Under the pieces are notes generated by a model. The model saw only the letters and a list, made by a program, of their open reading frames with translations, made no database searches and was not told the origin of the DNA. Both the position numbers and the translations under genes were made by a program. Source: an uncultured Bacilli bacterium (lineage in GTDB: Bacteria; Bacillota_I; Bacilli_A; RF39; UBA660). From it: a DNA stretch of 64,000 bases. Position 1 is the first letter of the stretch. Each line of letters opens with the position of its first letter. The stretch covers positions 48,017 to 112,016 of the forward strand of contig CAKOYD010000003.1 of NCBI GenBank assembly GCA_934130545.1, in the 5' to 3' direction. Shown here in pieces: positions 54,312 to 63,864 of the stretch.

Positions 54312-56536
54312 TACATTTTATTACGGATCATCTTGATAATTTTATTTATTTCTTCACTAGTTTCATCGAATAATTCTATTCGGTATGATTTTATACCCAG
54401 ATTTGTATATTTATTAATATCATCTATATAGTTAATATTATTACAATGCATGATATGGGTTAGATGATTATTATCTACTATGATAGGATACTTTTTACCT
54501 TGCATACTTTCTAAATAATATTTATTAGAACTATCTTTACATACTGAACAGTGGTTTAGTAGTTTTTTTAATGGGCAGTATTTCATTAGCATTAACTCTA
54601 CTCTGCCATAGATAATTAGTTCTATGTTGTAGTTAGTATTTAAGGCTTTAATTTTATCATAGTCAAGTTCACAAGATATAGTTATTCTTTGAATATTATT
54701 TCTTCTTAGTAAATCTATAGCTTTGTTATTGGCAATATTTAAGTAATAATCACTAACAACATTATTAGTATAACCATAACGTTGTACTCCTCCTAACTCA
54801 GTTATTAGAAGGGATTCTTTTTTATAGTTAATATATTTTTTCATTACTCGATCTAAGCGATAATAGATATTACATGTTTCTTTATATTTAGTATATAAGT
54901 TATAATCAGTAGTATATATATTATCAATATTATTATTTATACAAGCAAGTAATTGTTCTTCATTTCTAACTAGAGCATTTATGGATACCTTATTATTGTT
55001 AGGAGTACTATAATAGTTATCTTCTAGATTATTAATAATTATTTCTTTATTATTTTTACATCTAATAGTTATTAATTTATCAACTAATATTCTTCTTATT
55101 TCGTTAATGGTAGATATTGGGATAAAGATATTAGTATCCATGTTAATAACAATATTATTTAGAATAAATGGACTATTACCTAGTTTAGATAGTGCTTCTT
55201 TTAGGCGGTCTTTACTTACGGGGTTATTAATAGATTCTTCGACTTTACCAATCGTATCGCTAACAATATTTTTATCACAATCAATCATTTCTACTTTTAA
55301 TGGGGAACCTATTTTGGCTTCAACTATCATATCGATGGGTACTTTTCTGCTAGGATATTGTTTTAGTTCTTCATTTAGCTTAGAGGATGTTGTTTTATTA
55401 ACAATATCTAAATTATTTAGCATAATTTTATTATCAACGTATACGATATCTCCTGGTAAGCCTTTATTTATTAATAGACCTTTTTCATTATATATTTTAT
55501 TTACTATCATTCCTAAATTACTATTTACAAATCTTATCCCATCTTCCATATCTAGTTCTTTATCTAGTTTTATTTTAAGACGATATTTAGTAGTTTCAAT
55601 AACTTTACCAATAGTTAATCCTTGGTGATTAGAGGTTGTTGTATTAATAATATCATCATGAAATAGATAGCCACTAGTAAATTCACGATTATATAATAAT
55701 TTTAGGTTATCTTCTTCAGTTTCGGTTAGAGTCATTGGTAAGTTATTATAATAGGCATCAATTAGTTTACGATATATTCTAGTGATATAACCAACATATT
55801 CTGGTGATTTCATGCGGCCTTCTATTTTTAGACTAGTTATTTTATTATCTAGTAATTCTTTTAAGTGATGAGTAGTATTTAACTCTTTACAACTTAATAA
55901 ATATTTATCTTTGATATTTAGTTCTTTATTATTTTCAATTAGGTTATATGGTTGGCGACAACTTCCGACGCATTCACCACGATTACCACTTCTTCCACCA
56001 TTCATACTACTAAATAGACAGCATCCAGAGTATGATACACATAAAGCACCATGGATAAATACTTCTTTTTCAATATCAATGTCGATGTCATTTATTTCAT
56101 CTAGAGATAGTTCACGGTCTAAGACTATTCTTTTAACTCCTAAGGATTTTAGAAAACTAATTCCTTCTTTGTTATGGTTATGGCATTGGGTTGAAGCATG
56201 GACTTCTAAGTTAGGATACTTCTTTAAGACTGTATCAATTAGTCCAATATCTTGCATAATTAGGGCATCAGCATTGTTCTTGTAAAGAAATTCAATATAT
56301 TCTAAACACTCTTTTACTTCTTCTTCATATATCATAGTATTTACGGTAATATAGACTTTAACACCATATATATGACAATAATTAATAGTTTTAATTATTT
56401 CTTCTTCCGTAAAGTTATTAGCATATTTTCTAGCACCAAATTTTTTACCGGCTAAGTAGATGGCATCTGCACCGTTGTTTACGGCTTGGTAGACACATTC
56501 AATATTACCACAGGGAGATAATAGTTCTGTTCGCAT
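54311..56536 (-). CDS. U32 family peptidase-like protein (RlhA type)
   Basis: 741 residues. The U32 core shows ADAIYLAGKKFGARKYANNFT, EVHASTQCHNHN, FIHGALCVSYSGCCLFSS and NRGECVGSCRQPY, with four conserved cysteines; a DUF3656-like region follows. Relatives include the 23S rRNA C2501 hydroxylase RlhA and proteins annotated as collagenases. An RNA-modification role is more likely than proteolysis. Confidence 0.85.
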   Translation of the reverse strand: MRTELLSPCGNIECVYQAVNNGADAIYLAGKKFGARKYANNFTEEEIIKTINYCHIYGVKVYITVNTMIYEEEVKECLEYIEFLYKNNADALIMQDIGLIDTVLKKYPNLEVHASTQCHNHNKEGISFLKSLGVKRIVLDRELSLDEINDIDIDIEKEVFIHGALCVSYSGCCLFSSMNGGRSGNRGECVGSCRQPYNLIENNKELNIKDKYLLSCKELNTTHHLKELLDNKITSLKIEGRMKSPEYVGYITRIYRKLIDAYYNNLPMTLTETEEDNLKLLYNREFTSGYLFHDDIINTTTSNHQGLTIGKVIETTKYRLKIKLDKELDMEDGIRFVNSNLGMIVNKIYNEKGLLINKGLPGDIVYVDNKIMLNNLDIVNKTTSSKLNEELKQYPSRKVPIDMIVEAKIGSPLKVEMIDCDKNIVSDTIGKVEESINNPVSKDRLKEALSKLGNSPFILNNIVINMDTNIFIPISTINEIRRILVDKLITIRCKNNKEIIINNLEDNYYSTPNNNKVSINALVRNEEQLLACINNNIDNIYTTDYNLYTKYKETCNIYYRLDRVMKKYINYKKESLLITELGGVQRYGYTNNVVSDYYLNIANNKAIDLLRRNNIQRITISCELDYDKIKALNTNYNIELIIYGRVELMLMKYCPLKKLLNHCSVCKDSSNKYYLESMQGKKYPIIVDNNHLTHIMHCNNINYIDDINKYTNLGIKSYRIELFDETSEEINKIIKMIRNKM

Positions 56537-56597
56537 AATTTCACCTCTATCACTTATAATTTTATCATAATATTTAAATTTTTAAAAGATACTAAAA

Positions 56598-56622
56598 AAT
56601 GCTTAGATTTAGTCTAAACATT
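56598..56622 (-). terminator. Terminator of the second deacetylase gene
   Basis: Arms AATGTTTAGA and TCTAAGCATT, with one G-T pair, exit into T residues on the minus strand, overlapping the stop codon. Confidence 0.75.
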
Positions 56623-57842
56623 TATTTAACTATTTTAGCGATATCATCAACTGTCATAGTATTAACGACAACATATCGTGGTACTAAATATTTATACTCT
56701 CCTACTTTAACTTTTCTATTAAAGCCGGCAAAAGCCATCGTGAATCCTGTTTCTTTTAATGCTGATATAACTGTATTATTATATTGATAATATGGATAAC
56801 AAAAGTATTTAGTATCATTTAAACTTTCTTTACTTTTCTTTAAATCAGCGAGCATTTCTTCTTTTGGTGTACTGATAAGGTTACCTCGATATTTATGTAA
56901 ATCCCAAGTATGAGATGCTATTTCTAAGTTATTACTTGCATAAACGCTTGGTGGGGCCATTGTGCCTATTAAGAATAATATGCCATGTAAGTTATATTTT
57001 TCTAAGATCCAAATACTTCTATCGACATGCCAGCCATCATCAATAGTAATACCGACACTCTTTTTAGGTAATCTTATTTTGCCATCAATAAACATTTCTA
57101 TTTCTTCTAGAGTTAGAGAAAAATATTCGTTATCATGAAGGTATTGCATTTGAGAATCAAATTGAACGTCTGTTAAGCATATTTCTTGTTGACAATCCTT
57201 TTGTTCACCGGCTTCAACACTAATAGTAAAGTGATAGTTTAAGACAGCAAAGCCTTTAGATACTTCTTCATCAGTATTATTACTTTCAACAATATTACTT
57301 ATATCTTCTTTTTTGACATAAACTAGTTTATTATCATATTCAACATAATACTTATCATCATCTTTAATGATTATTGGTAGAGATAATTCACTATCTATTT
57401 GATAATAACTATCTTCTTTTAAATATATTTTAGTATTAGATGGTATAACAACATTTTCATTATAGACAATATAATTTTTATATCGATTATTTATTTCAAC
57501 ATTATCTATTTTAGTTATATCTTTATAATATATATAGTAATCAATATTCTTTAATTTAAAATATTCTTCTTGATAGTTAGTAATATCTATGTCTTCTAGA
57601 GTGGTATCAATATTATTAATAGTGCCTTTTTTGATATATTTATTACCTTCTAAGGTATATATATCAGCACTTTTAATATTTATATAGTCATTGTATGAAG
57701 TCCTAATAGTATTTAATTTATTTTGATATTCTTGTAATTCTTTATTACGTTTATTGTTATCAATTATAACGGATACTATTAAATATCCTAGAACTAGTGT
57801 TAAAATAAGTGCAATAATAATTAAAATATTCTTTTTTTTCAT
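56622..57842 (-). CDS. Membrane-anchored polysaccharide deacetylase
   Basis: An N-terminal helix (residues 5-25) and SH3-like extracellular segment (to about 190) precede a NodB domain with VGITIDDGW and EIASHTWDLHKY. Metal-binding D and H residues are intact although the HxxxH motif is HTWDLH. The C-terminus is DUF-like. Likely wall or surface polysaccharide de-N-acetylase, distinct from 11668..12648. Confidence 0.82.
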   Translation of the reverse strand: MKKKNILIIIALILTLVLGYLIVSVIIDNNKRNKELQEYQNKLNTIRTSYNDYINIKSADIYTLEGNKYIKKGTINNIDTTLEDIDITNYQEEYFKLKNIDYYIYYKDITKIDNVEINNRYKNYIVYNENVVIPSNTKIYLKEDSYYQIDSELSLPIIIKDDDKYYVEYDNKLVYVKKEDISNIVESNNTDEEVSKGFAVLNYHFTISVEAGEQKDCQQEICLTDVQFDSQMQYLHDNEYFSLTLEEIEMFIDGKIRLPKKSVGITIDDGWHVDRSIWILEKYNLHGILFLIGTMAPPSVYASNNLEIASHTWDLHKYRGNLISTPKEEMLADLKKSKESLNDTKYFCYPYYQYNNTVISALKETGFTMAFAGFNRKVKVGEYKYLVPRYVVVNTMTVDDIAKIVK

Positions 57843-57997
57843 ATGATCTCCTTAAGAATTATATTTACTAAAGTATTCTTTCTATGTATTATTTTACCAA
57901 ATTAAAAGTTAAAAATCTATATATTTATTTAAAATAATTGGGTATTTACATTAAGCAAATTATGACTAATTAATAAACTATATAGTAAGGAGGTAAA

Positions 57998-58792
57998 ATG
58001 ATTGAGTATTTTTTAAGTTTAAACCATATTGTACAAGCATTAATAGCTACAACATTTACTTTTTTAATAACTGTTTTGGGGGCGGCAATAGTATTCTTTT
58101 TTAAGAAAGTAAATAAGACGTTTATGGATGGAATGCTGGGGTTTGCGGCAGGTGTTATGATTGCAGCGTCATTTTGGAGTTTACTTTCGCCTTCTATTGA
58201 AATGGCTAATAGTCTTAATTTAAATAGTTGGTTAATTGCTACATTAGGTTTTTTATCAGGGGGTATTTTACTATTTATAAGTGATAAGATTTTTGATATT
58301 TTAAATAAGAATAAAAATAATAATAGTTCTAAAAAAAGAGTAATGATGCTGATATCATCAATTACTATTCACAATATACCGGAAGGTTTAGCAGTGGGAA
58401 TTGCTTTTGGTTCAATTAGTTATGGTCTTGAAGGGGCAACAATAATTAGTGCTTGTTTGTTAGCATTAGGGATTGGTCTTCAGAACTTTCCGGAAGGTAG
58501 TGCGGTTAGTATTCCCCTACTTCGTGAGGGTTATTCAAGAAAAAAAGCTTTTCTTTATGGAAGTTTAAGTGCCATAGTAGAACCAATATCTGGAGTTATT
58601 GGAGCATTACTAGTACTTAAAATAAGATTACTTCTTCCCTTTCTGTTAGCTTTTGCGGCTGGGGCAATGATTTATGTAGTAGTTGAAGAGTTAATACCGG
58701 AGAGTCAAACTAATGAGAAGAAAGATTACATGGCTTTATTTACATTAATAGGGTTTTCTATTATGATGATTTTAGACGTAGCACTAGGTTAA
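57998..58792 (+). CDS. zupT: ZIP family metal transporter
   Basis: 264 residues, eight hydrophobic segments. Metal-site motifs HNIPEGLAVG and NFPEGSAVS in TM4 and TM5 are typical of ZupT/GufA-type zinc or divalent metal importers. AAGGAGG precedes the ATG. Its end overlaps the convergent DUF2752 gene by nine bases. Confidence 0.9.
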   Translation: MIEYFLSLNHIVQALIATTFTFLITVLGAAIVFFFKKVNKTFMDGMLGFAAGVMIAASFWSLLSPSIEMANSLNLNSWLIATLGFLSGGILLFISDKIFDILNKNKNNNSSKKRVMMLISSITIHNIPEGLAVGIAFGSISYGLEGATIISACLLALGIGLQNFPEGSAVSIPLLREGYSRKKAFLYGSLSAIVEPISGVIGALLVLKIRLLLPFLLAFAAGAMIYVVVEELIPESQTNEKKDYMALFTLIGFSIMMILDVALG

Positions 58793-59152
58793 AGAATAGT
58801 GATATATGTTAATTATTTCACTTATGATAAGTAGGAAGATAATTATTTTATAGTTAGTTAATATTTTATTTATAAGAGTAATAGTACTCTTTTTATTATA
58901 GATAATATCTTTGATTAAATAGATATTTAGTAATATTATTGTTATAAATAAAGGAATACCTAAAATATTATATTTAATTGCAGATATTAGATCTAGATTT
59001 AATATTGATATAAAACTTCTTGTTAAACCACATCCGGGACAGGGAATATTAGTTAGATATTTAAAAAAGCAAGGGATAGTTATTTCTTTTATTTTGATTA
59101 GATAATAACTTATACCCTCACCTAATAATATTAATATATAAATTATACGCAT
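58784..59152 (-). CDS. DUF2752 membrane protein
   Basis: 122 residues with three hydrophobic segments and the DUF2752 signature PCPGCGLTRSF. Function unknown. It overlaps the TM2-domain gene by one base, so they are translated together. Confidence 0.85.
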   Translation of the reverse strand: MRIIYILILLGEGISYYLIKIKEITIPCFFKYLTNIPCPGCGLTRSFISILNLDLISAIKYNILGIPLFITIILLNIYLIKDIIYNKKSTITLINKILTNYKIIIFLLIISEIINIYHYSLT

Positions 59153-59484
59153 TAATCTTTCAGTGGATTGCCATTACCATCAACATTAATATTACCACAT
59201 AAGATTAATATTCCCTCGATTAATCCCCATATTTCAGATACTACTGCTAATGTAAAACAACTTAAAACACTTATTAATAATTGAGCCATAGCTTTATCTT
59301 TATTACCTAAATAAAAGTTATGAATACCTAAACTACCTAAAAAAATACCTAGTAATCCAGCAACTAATCTTGACTTAGCATTAGGATCAGCGCTAGCATT
59401 ATCTTTTAAACTAAAACCACAATGTAAGCATACGGCTTGTCCTTCTTCAACTTTATTTCCACAATGAGAGCAAAACTTTGCCAT
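59152..59484 (-). CDS. Zinc-ribbon TM2-domain protein
   Basis: N-terminal zinc ribbon (CSHCGNKVEEGQAVCLHCG) followed by a TM2 domain (LLGIFLGSLGIHNFYLG) of two helices, 110 residues. Common in Firmicutes; function unknown. Confidence 0.88.
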   Translation of the reverse strand: MAKFCSHCGNKVEEGQAVCLHCGFSLKDNASADPNAKSRLVAGLLGIFLGSLGIHNFYLGNKDKAMAQLLISVLSCFTLAVVSEIWGLIEGILILCGNINVDGNGNPLKD

Positions 59485-59525
59485 AATATCACTTCCTTAC
59501 TTGTTATAAGTATACCACTTACCTA

Positions 59526-60191
59526 CTATTTTTTCAATTGTTTTATTTTTTTTGTGTAAGCTTTTAGATTAGGGAATGCTTCAGTTAATCTCTTATTTAA
59601 CCAAGATAATGATTTAAACTTATCTTTAATTATCTTAGTTATTTCTTCAGTATTATCACCTTGAGTTAGATTACCTACAGTACTTCTAAACTTAAACATA
59701 ACAATGTAAGAAATAATATTATCTACTATGTATATTATAAATAATGTGATGGCTAATGCTTTAATTACTGTACTTGAAGTTGTATCCATTACATTAATTA
59801 TCATAGGGTTAATAAAGTACATTATTAATGTTCCACCAATACCAAATAACATGGCATACTCTAAACATATTCGACCATTAACATTAAACTTTTTATTACT
59901 ATAATCCCACCATCTAGCTTTAAATATTTTTTCCATAAAATAACTAGTTAGATATTCTAGAATAGAACAAATAATTACCGCCATGCAAAATAGTCCAAGT
60001 GGTCTATCTAAATATCTTTTTAAGATAAACATAATAAGTAAAACACCTGAACCATATATTGGACAGTATGGTCCAATTAAGAAACCCCTATTAACAAACT
60101 TTTTACTATGACAATACGTTAATATAACTTCCATTAACCATCCAATAATTGAATAAAACATAAAGATTAAAAAGTATCTATAAATATTCAT
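59526..60191 (-). CDS. Putative ABC-transporter type IV (PF06541-like) membrane protein
   Basis: 221 residues with five helices; SIIGWLMEVILTY and GFLIGPYCPIYGSG are the family signature. The name is historical and no ATPase is present. Monocistronic. Confidence 0.82.
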   Translation of the reverse strand: MNIYRYFLIFMFYSIIGWLMEVILTYCHSKKFVNRGFLIGPYCPIYGSGVLLIMFILKRYLDRPLGLFCMAVIICSILEYLTSYFMEKIFKARWWDYSNKKFNVNGRICLEYAMLFGIGGTLIMYFINPMIINVMDTTSSTVIKALAITLFIIYIVDNIISYIVMFKFRSTVGNLTQGDNTEEITKIIKDKFKSLSWLNKRLTEAFPNLKAYTKKIKQLKK

Positions 60192-60277
60192 AACTCAACT
60201 CCTATATGTATAACATTGTACCAAAATATTTTTTAATTGTCATTATATATTTACTAAATTATATTTAAGGAAATTAA

Positions 60278-60300
60278 AAAGATGACTTTATGGAGTCACC
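60278..60300 (-). terminator. Terminator after hypothetical gene 60355..60720
   Basis: GGTGACT and AGTCATC arms, with one G-T pair, exit into five T residues on the minus strand. Confidence 0.65.
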
Positions 60301-60354
60301 TTCTATGTTATAGAGTTAATTTTTCTTCTGTAATAAGTTCTATTTCTAAATATT

Positions 60355-60720
60355 TTATCTTGTTCTTTTTCTACTAATACCTTTAAAACTTTCTAAATAT
60401 ATATCCATTAGTTCTTCATTTGTTCCTTCAATAAACTGGTTGTTTTCAATATCAAATAATATTTTTACACTAGGATCTGTATAATCATAGCCTAAATTAT
60501 ATGATGCTATGATAACAATATATTTAGAATTATATCTCATCCATTCACGACTAGATGAATAATTATATGTAAAATAAGAACCAATAAGTGTTTCTTTATT
60601 GTCTGACTTAATAGTTAAATTTTTCCACTTATAACCATCATCTTCTTTTTCTTCTATTTCAAGTAAACATTCATCATTTAATTGAATTATTTCTTTACCT
60701 ATACTTCTTGTTACTGACAT
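60355..60720 (-). CDS. Hypothetical protein, unknown
   Basis: 121 residues of beta-rich, charged sequence without membrane segments or cysteine motifs. GGGAGG precedes the ATG at 60720; the 60741 start has no site. WKNLTIKSDNKETLIGSY and YIVIIASYNLGY hint at a beta-propeller-like or WD/PQQ blade, but I do not recognise it. Confidence 0.55.
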   Translation of the reverse strand: MSVTRSIGKEIIQLNDECLLEIEEKEDDGYKWKNLTIKSDNKETLIGSYFTYNYSSSREWMRYNSKYIVIIASYNLGYDYTDPSVKILFDIENNQFIEGTNEELMDIYLESFKGISRKRTR

Positions 60721-60741
60721 GATAAAACCTCCCTGTTTCAA

Positions 60742-61490
60742 TATTGTAGCACAAATATTTATAGTTTGTCAAAGAAATTATAGATATTTAAGTTCTGAAT
60801 TTGATATATGCTATTGGGTTTATGCTTTTCTATAATTCTTATTTTCTTTTGGTCATAAATAAGTCAAAAATAAAGTATTTTTTGACTATCATAATTTTAT
60901 GTATTAAAAAAATTGAACTAAAAGTTCAACTAAAATATCAATCTGGAGCCATAAAGGTTGAAGTCAGACAACCTTTAATTATTTAAATTATAGGTAGTAA
61001 TAAATTACTAACTGATATAAGTATACCATGAAATATTGAAACTTTGCCAAAATTTCGGATTAATATTATTATACTAACTAAAAAAGTCTACAGCTACATT
61101 GTAAACTATTTTAGTATTATTTCATAAATCCATTAGTTTTTATACAATAGTTCTTTTTAAGGTTTTTACAAATCTTTGTTGTAAAGATGACTTTGCAAAT
61201 TGTTCTTCTACATAAATAAAGACTTTATAGTGCTATCATTTCTTATTTTGCACTTGAAAAATTAGTTATATAATATGGAAGAACTATACCATACTTTTTA
61301 TTTAAGTCAATTAATTAAGGAGTTTATGGGAGTTTATTTTACTTTCAAATGTTAGATATGTACTAGGAAATGTTGGATGAATCTTGGATGTTTTAAGTCA
61401 GTAATAAAATTTGCCAAAAAGATGGTATAATTATATATACAAGTGATAAATAAATAGTAATTTAATAATTTAAAAATTTTCATTAAAAGA
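60742..61490. other. Long AT-rich intergenic region with degenerate hairpins
   Basis: No supported gene. Hairpins include TTGAACT/AGTTCAA (60910-60932, T run on minus strand), AAAGGTTG/CAACCTTT (60954-60977) and AGTTTACA/TGTAGACT near 61085-61110 (T run on minus). They look like terminators of genes that have decayed. A 61-codon plus-strand frame at 60801 lacks a ribosome site. Confidence 0.5.
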
Positions 61491-61492
61491 TA

Positions 61493-61523
61493 TTGACTCT
61501 CCCCTTAGAGTAGGTTGTATAAA
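61493..61523 (+). promoter_or_regulatory. MerR-type promoter/operator
   Basis: TTGACT (61493-61498) and TATAAA (61518-61523) have a 19-bp spacer containing the dyad ACTCT-CCCCTT-AGAGT. This long spacing with an internal palindrome is the hallmark of MerR-activated promoters. It controls the MerR gene itself. Confidence 0.85.
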
Positions 61524-61542
61524 TAATTTGAGGAGGCAAGAT

Positions 61543-62340
61543 ATGTATAAAATAGGAGATTTTTCTAAAATGTCTAAAACCACCATAAAGGCATTAAGAT
61601 ACTATGAAAAAGAAGGATTATTAAAACCTGCTTTTATAGACCAAGATACGAGTTATAGGTATTATGAAAGTAGTCAGTTAGTTGATATTTCAAAGATAAT
61701 ATCCTTAAGGCAAATAGGATTATCAATTAAAGACATTAAAAAGGTTTTAGATGGACAAGATATGTCGTTAATTCTTAATAAAAGAAAAAATGAAATTGAG
61801 AAAAATATTGCTAATTTTAATATTGAGCTTTCTAAAATAAATTATTTATTGGAGGAAAACAATATGAAAAATGAGATTTTTATCAAAGACATTCCAAGTT
61901 ACATTATTTATTATCGTGATGGAATGGTAGAGGATTTTAGTAAAATTACAGAATTTGTTTTACAAGCAGGAACAGAATGTGCAAAAGCAAATCCAAACTT
62001 AAAGTGCATAAACCCAGATTATTGTTATATCAGTTATTTAGATGGAGAATACAAAGAAAAAGATATTAAGATTAGATATGCACAAGCAGTTGAAAAATTA
62101 GGCAATGAAACTGATAAAGTTAAGTTTATGAAATCAAATCCTATTACAGCAGTATGTATTTATCACAAAGGAGCTTATAATAATTTAAGAGATTCTTATA
62201 ATATTATTTTAAAATACATTGAAGATAATGGATATGAGATAATAGATAATGCGAGAGAATGTTATATTGATGGATGTTGGAACAAAGAAAATGAAGAAGA
62301 TTATTTAACTGAGATTCAATTTCCTGTTAAGAAAAGATAA
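61543..62340 (+). CDS. MerR family regulator with GyrI-like effector domain
   Basis: An N-terminal MerR winged helix (IGDFSKMSKTTIKALRYYEKEGLLKP; SYRYYE) and dimerisation coiled coil (75-115) are followed by a GyrI-like ligand-binding domain (about 120-265). These resemble BltR/BmrR-type multidrug or small-molecule sensors. The ATG at 61543 has GAGGAGG upstream. Autoregulation is indicated by the 19-bp promoter. No efflux pump is adjacent. Confidence 0.9.
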   Translation: MYKIGDFSKMSKTTIKALRYYEKEGLLKPAFIDQDTSYRYYESSQLVDISKIISLRQIGLSIKDIKKVLDGQDMSLILNKRKNEIEKNIANFNIELSKINYLLEENNMKNEIFIKDIPSYIIYYRDGMVEDFSKITEFVLQAGTECAKANPNLKCINPDYCYISYLDGEYKEKDIKIRYAQAVEKLGNETDKVKFMKSNPITAVCIYHKGAYNNLRDSYNIILKYIEDNGYEIIDNARECYIDGCWNKENEEDYLTEIQFPVKKR

Positions 62341-62485
62341 ATACAAATTACAATTTATTGATGAGATTAGTTTAGAATATAACTAATCTTTTTACTATTC
62401 ATATACTTCTTAAAAAATAATCGTGAAATTGTGGTATAATTATATAAGAGAGAGCTTAGATTTATTTTTTAGAATGGAGTGGTAG

Positions 62486-63493
62486 GTGATAAATATTGTG
62501 AAAAAAATCTATATAATAACAGGAGCAAATGGTTTTTTAGGTAATAATATCATAAGAAAGTTAGAACAAGATGCTGATAATGAAATTAGGGCTTTTGTAT
62601 TAAAAGGCGATTCTATTAAATCACTTGAAGGATTAAAATGTAAAATCTACTATGGTGATGTAACTAAAAAAGAAACTTTATCATTAATTTTTGAAAATAC
62701 TGATGGAAAAGAAGTTTTTGTAATTCATTGTGCTGCAGTAGTATATATAAAATCAAAATACAATCCACTTGTTTATAATGTTAATGTTAATGGAACTAAA
62801 AATATAGTAGATAAGGTAATAGAGTCAAAAGCAAAACTTATCTATATTAGTAGTGTTCATGCAATCCCTGAGCAACCTAACAATGAATTAATAACAGAAA
62901 TAACTAATTTTAACCCTGATAATGTTGAGGGATTATATGCAAAAACAAAAGCAGAAGCTGCGAAGTATGTAATTGATGCAGTAAAGGGTAAAAATTTGAA
63001 TGCTTGTATAATTCATCCATCTGGTATTATAGGTCCAAATGATTTTGGCAATAGTCACTTAACACAATTAATAAAAGAAGTTGCAAATGGCAAATTATTT
63101 GCTTGTGTAAAAGGTGGATATGATTTTGTTGATGTAAGAGATGTAGCAGATGGTGTTATTAGTGCTTGTAAAAATGGTACTAATGGTGAATGCTATATCT
63201 TATCTAATAGATATATTGCAATAAAAGAATTATGCGATTTAATTTGTGATGCGCAAGGAAGAAAAAAGATTAAAATGGTATTACCAATAGGTCTTGCAAA
63301 ATTAATAGCACCTTTTTTTGAAGTATATTATAATTTAAAGAAACAAACTCCGCTTTTTACAAAGTATTCACTATATACACTATCTTCTAATGCTAATTTC
63401 AGTAATGAAAAAGCTAAAGAAAAGTTGAAATTTAAAAACAGAAATATGAAAGATACAATAAAGGATACAGTTGAGTGGATGAATAAAAAGTAA
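62486..63493 (+). CDS. NAD-dependent epimerase/dehydratase-like SDR
   Basis: Extended SDR: ITGANGFLGNN (TGxxGxxG), YGDVT, catalytic S in SSVHA and YxxxK as YAKTK. 335 residues. GTG start at 62486 follows GGAG; a second GTG at 62498 is an alternative. Substrate is unknown, possibly a sugar nucleotide or a dihydroflavonol-like alcohol. Not obviously in an operon with merR. Confidence 0.82.
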   Translation: MINIVKKIYIITGANGFLGNNIIRKLEQDADNEIRAFVLKGDSIKSLEGLKCKIYYGDVTKKETLSLIFENTDGKEVFVIHCAAVVYIKSKYNPLVYNVNVNGTKNIVDKVIESKAKLIYISSVHAIPEQPNNELITEITNFNPDNVEGLYAKTKAEAAKYVIDAVKGKNLNACIIHPSGIIGPNDFGNSHLTQLIKEVANGKLFACVKGGYDFVDVRDVADGVISACKNGTNGECYILSNRYIAIKELCDLICDAQGRKKIKMVLPIGLAKLIAPFFEVYYNLKKQTPLFTKYSLYTLSSNANFSNEKAKEKLKFKNRNMKDTIKDTVEWMNKK

Positions 63494-63532
63494 AAATAAT
63501 GCAAATTGCAATTTGAAAGTGATTTGTAAAGA

Positions 63533-63819
63533 TTGAAGAAGAAAGTAATCATAATTTTAGTAGCCATAATTTTATTAGTCTTATTGTTCCAATTAGGAAT
63601 TAGTTAAAAGATGGTGCCAAAGTAGAATATAAGGCATTTAAGAACTACTATGTTTATGAAATGATTCTTATATTGTTATTAGTAGTTATACCGAATATTA
63701 CAAAAACGAAAAATTTAAGTGAATTTAAAATAATGAGTGATGAAATTGTAAATGTTAAATATTCAAATAGAAATGCACCATCACTTATTTTTAATTCTTT
63801 TTTTCTATATTTAACATAA
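63533..63819 (+). pseudogene. Frameshifted small membrane protein
   Basis: A frame from 63533 encodes a membrane helix (KKKVIIILVAIILLVLLF) and stops at 63607; the shifted frame then continues LKDGAKVEYKAF. Together these resemble a common short Firmicutes protein whose motif is KDGGTVEYKA after one helix. A one- or two-base change near 63595-63604 breaks it. Beyond 63661 the sequence no longer follows the family. Confidence 0.5.
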
Positions 63820-63837
63820 ATAGGGCTCCTTTAAATA

Positions 63838-63864
63838 ACAAAAAAAACTAACTATTTCTAGTTA
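63838..63864 (-). terminator. Terminator of the gene leaving the right edge
   Basis: CTAACTA and TAGTTAG flank GAAA on the minus strand and exit into eight T residues, overlapping the TAG stop at 63858. Confidence 0.8.

Noticed and set aside
60801..60986. 61-residue plus-strand ORF
   Set aside because: No ribosome site, no recognisable domain, and it lies across two hairpins in decayed intergenic DNA.
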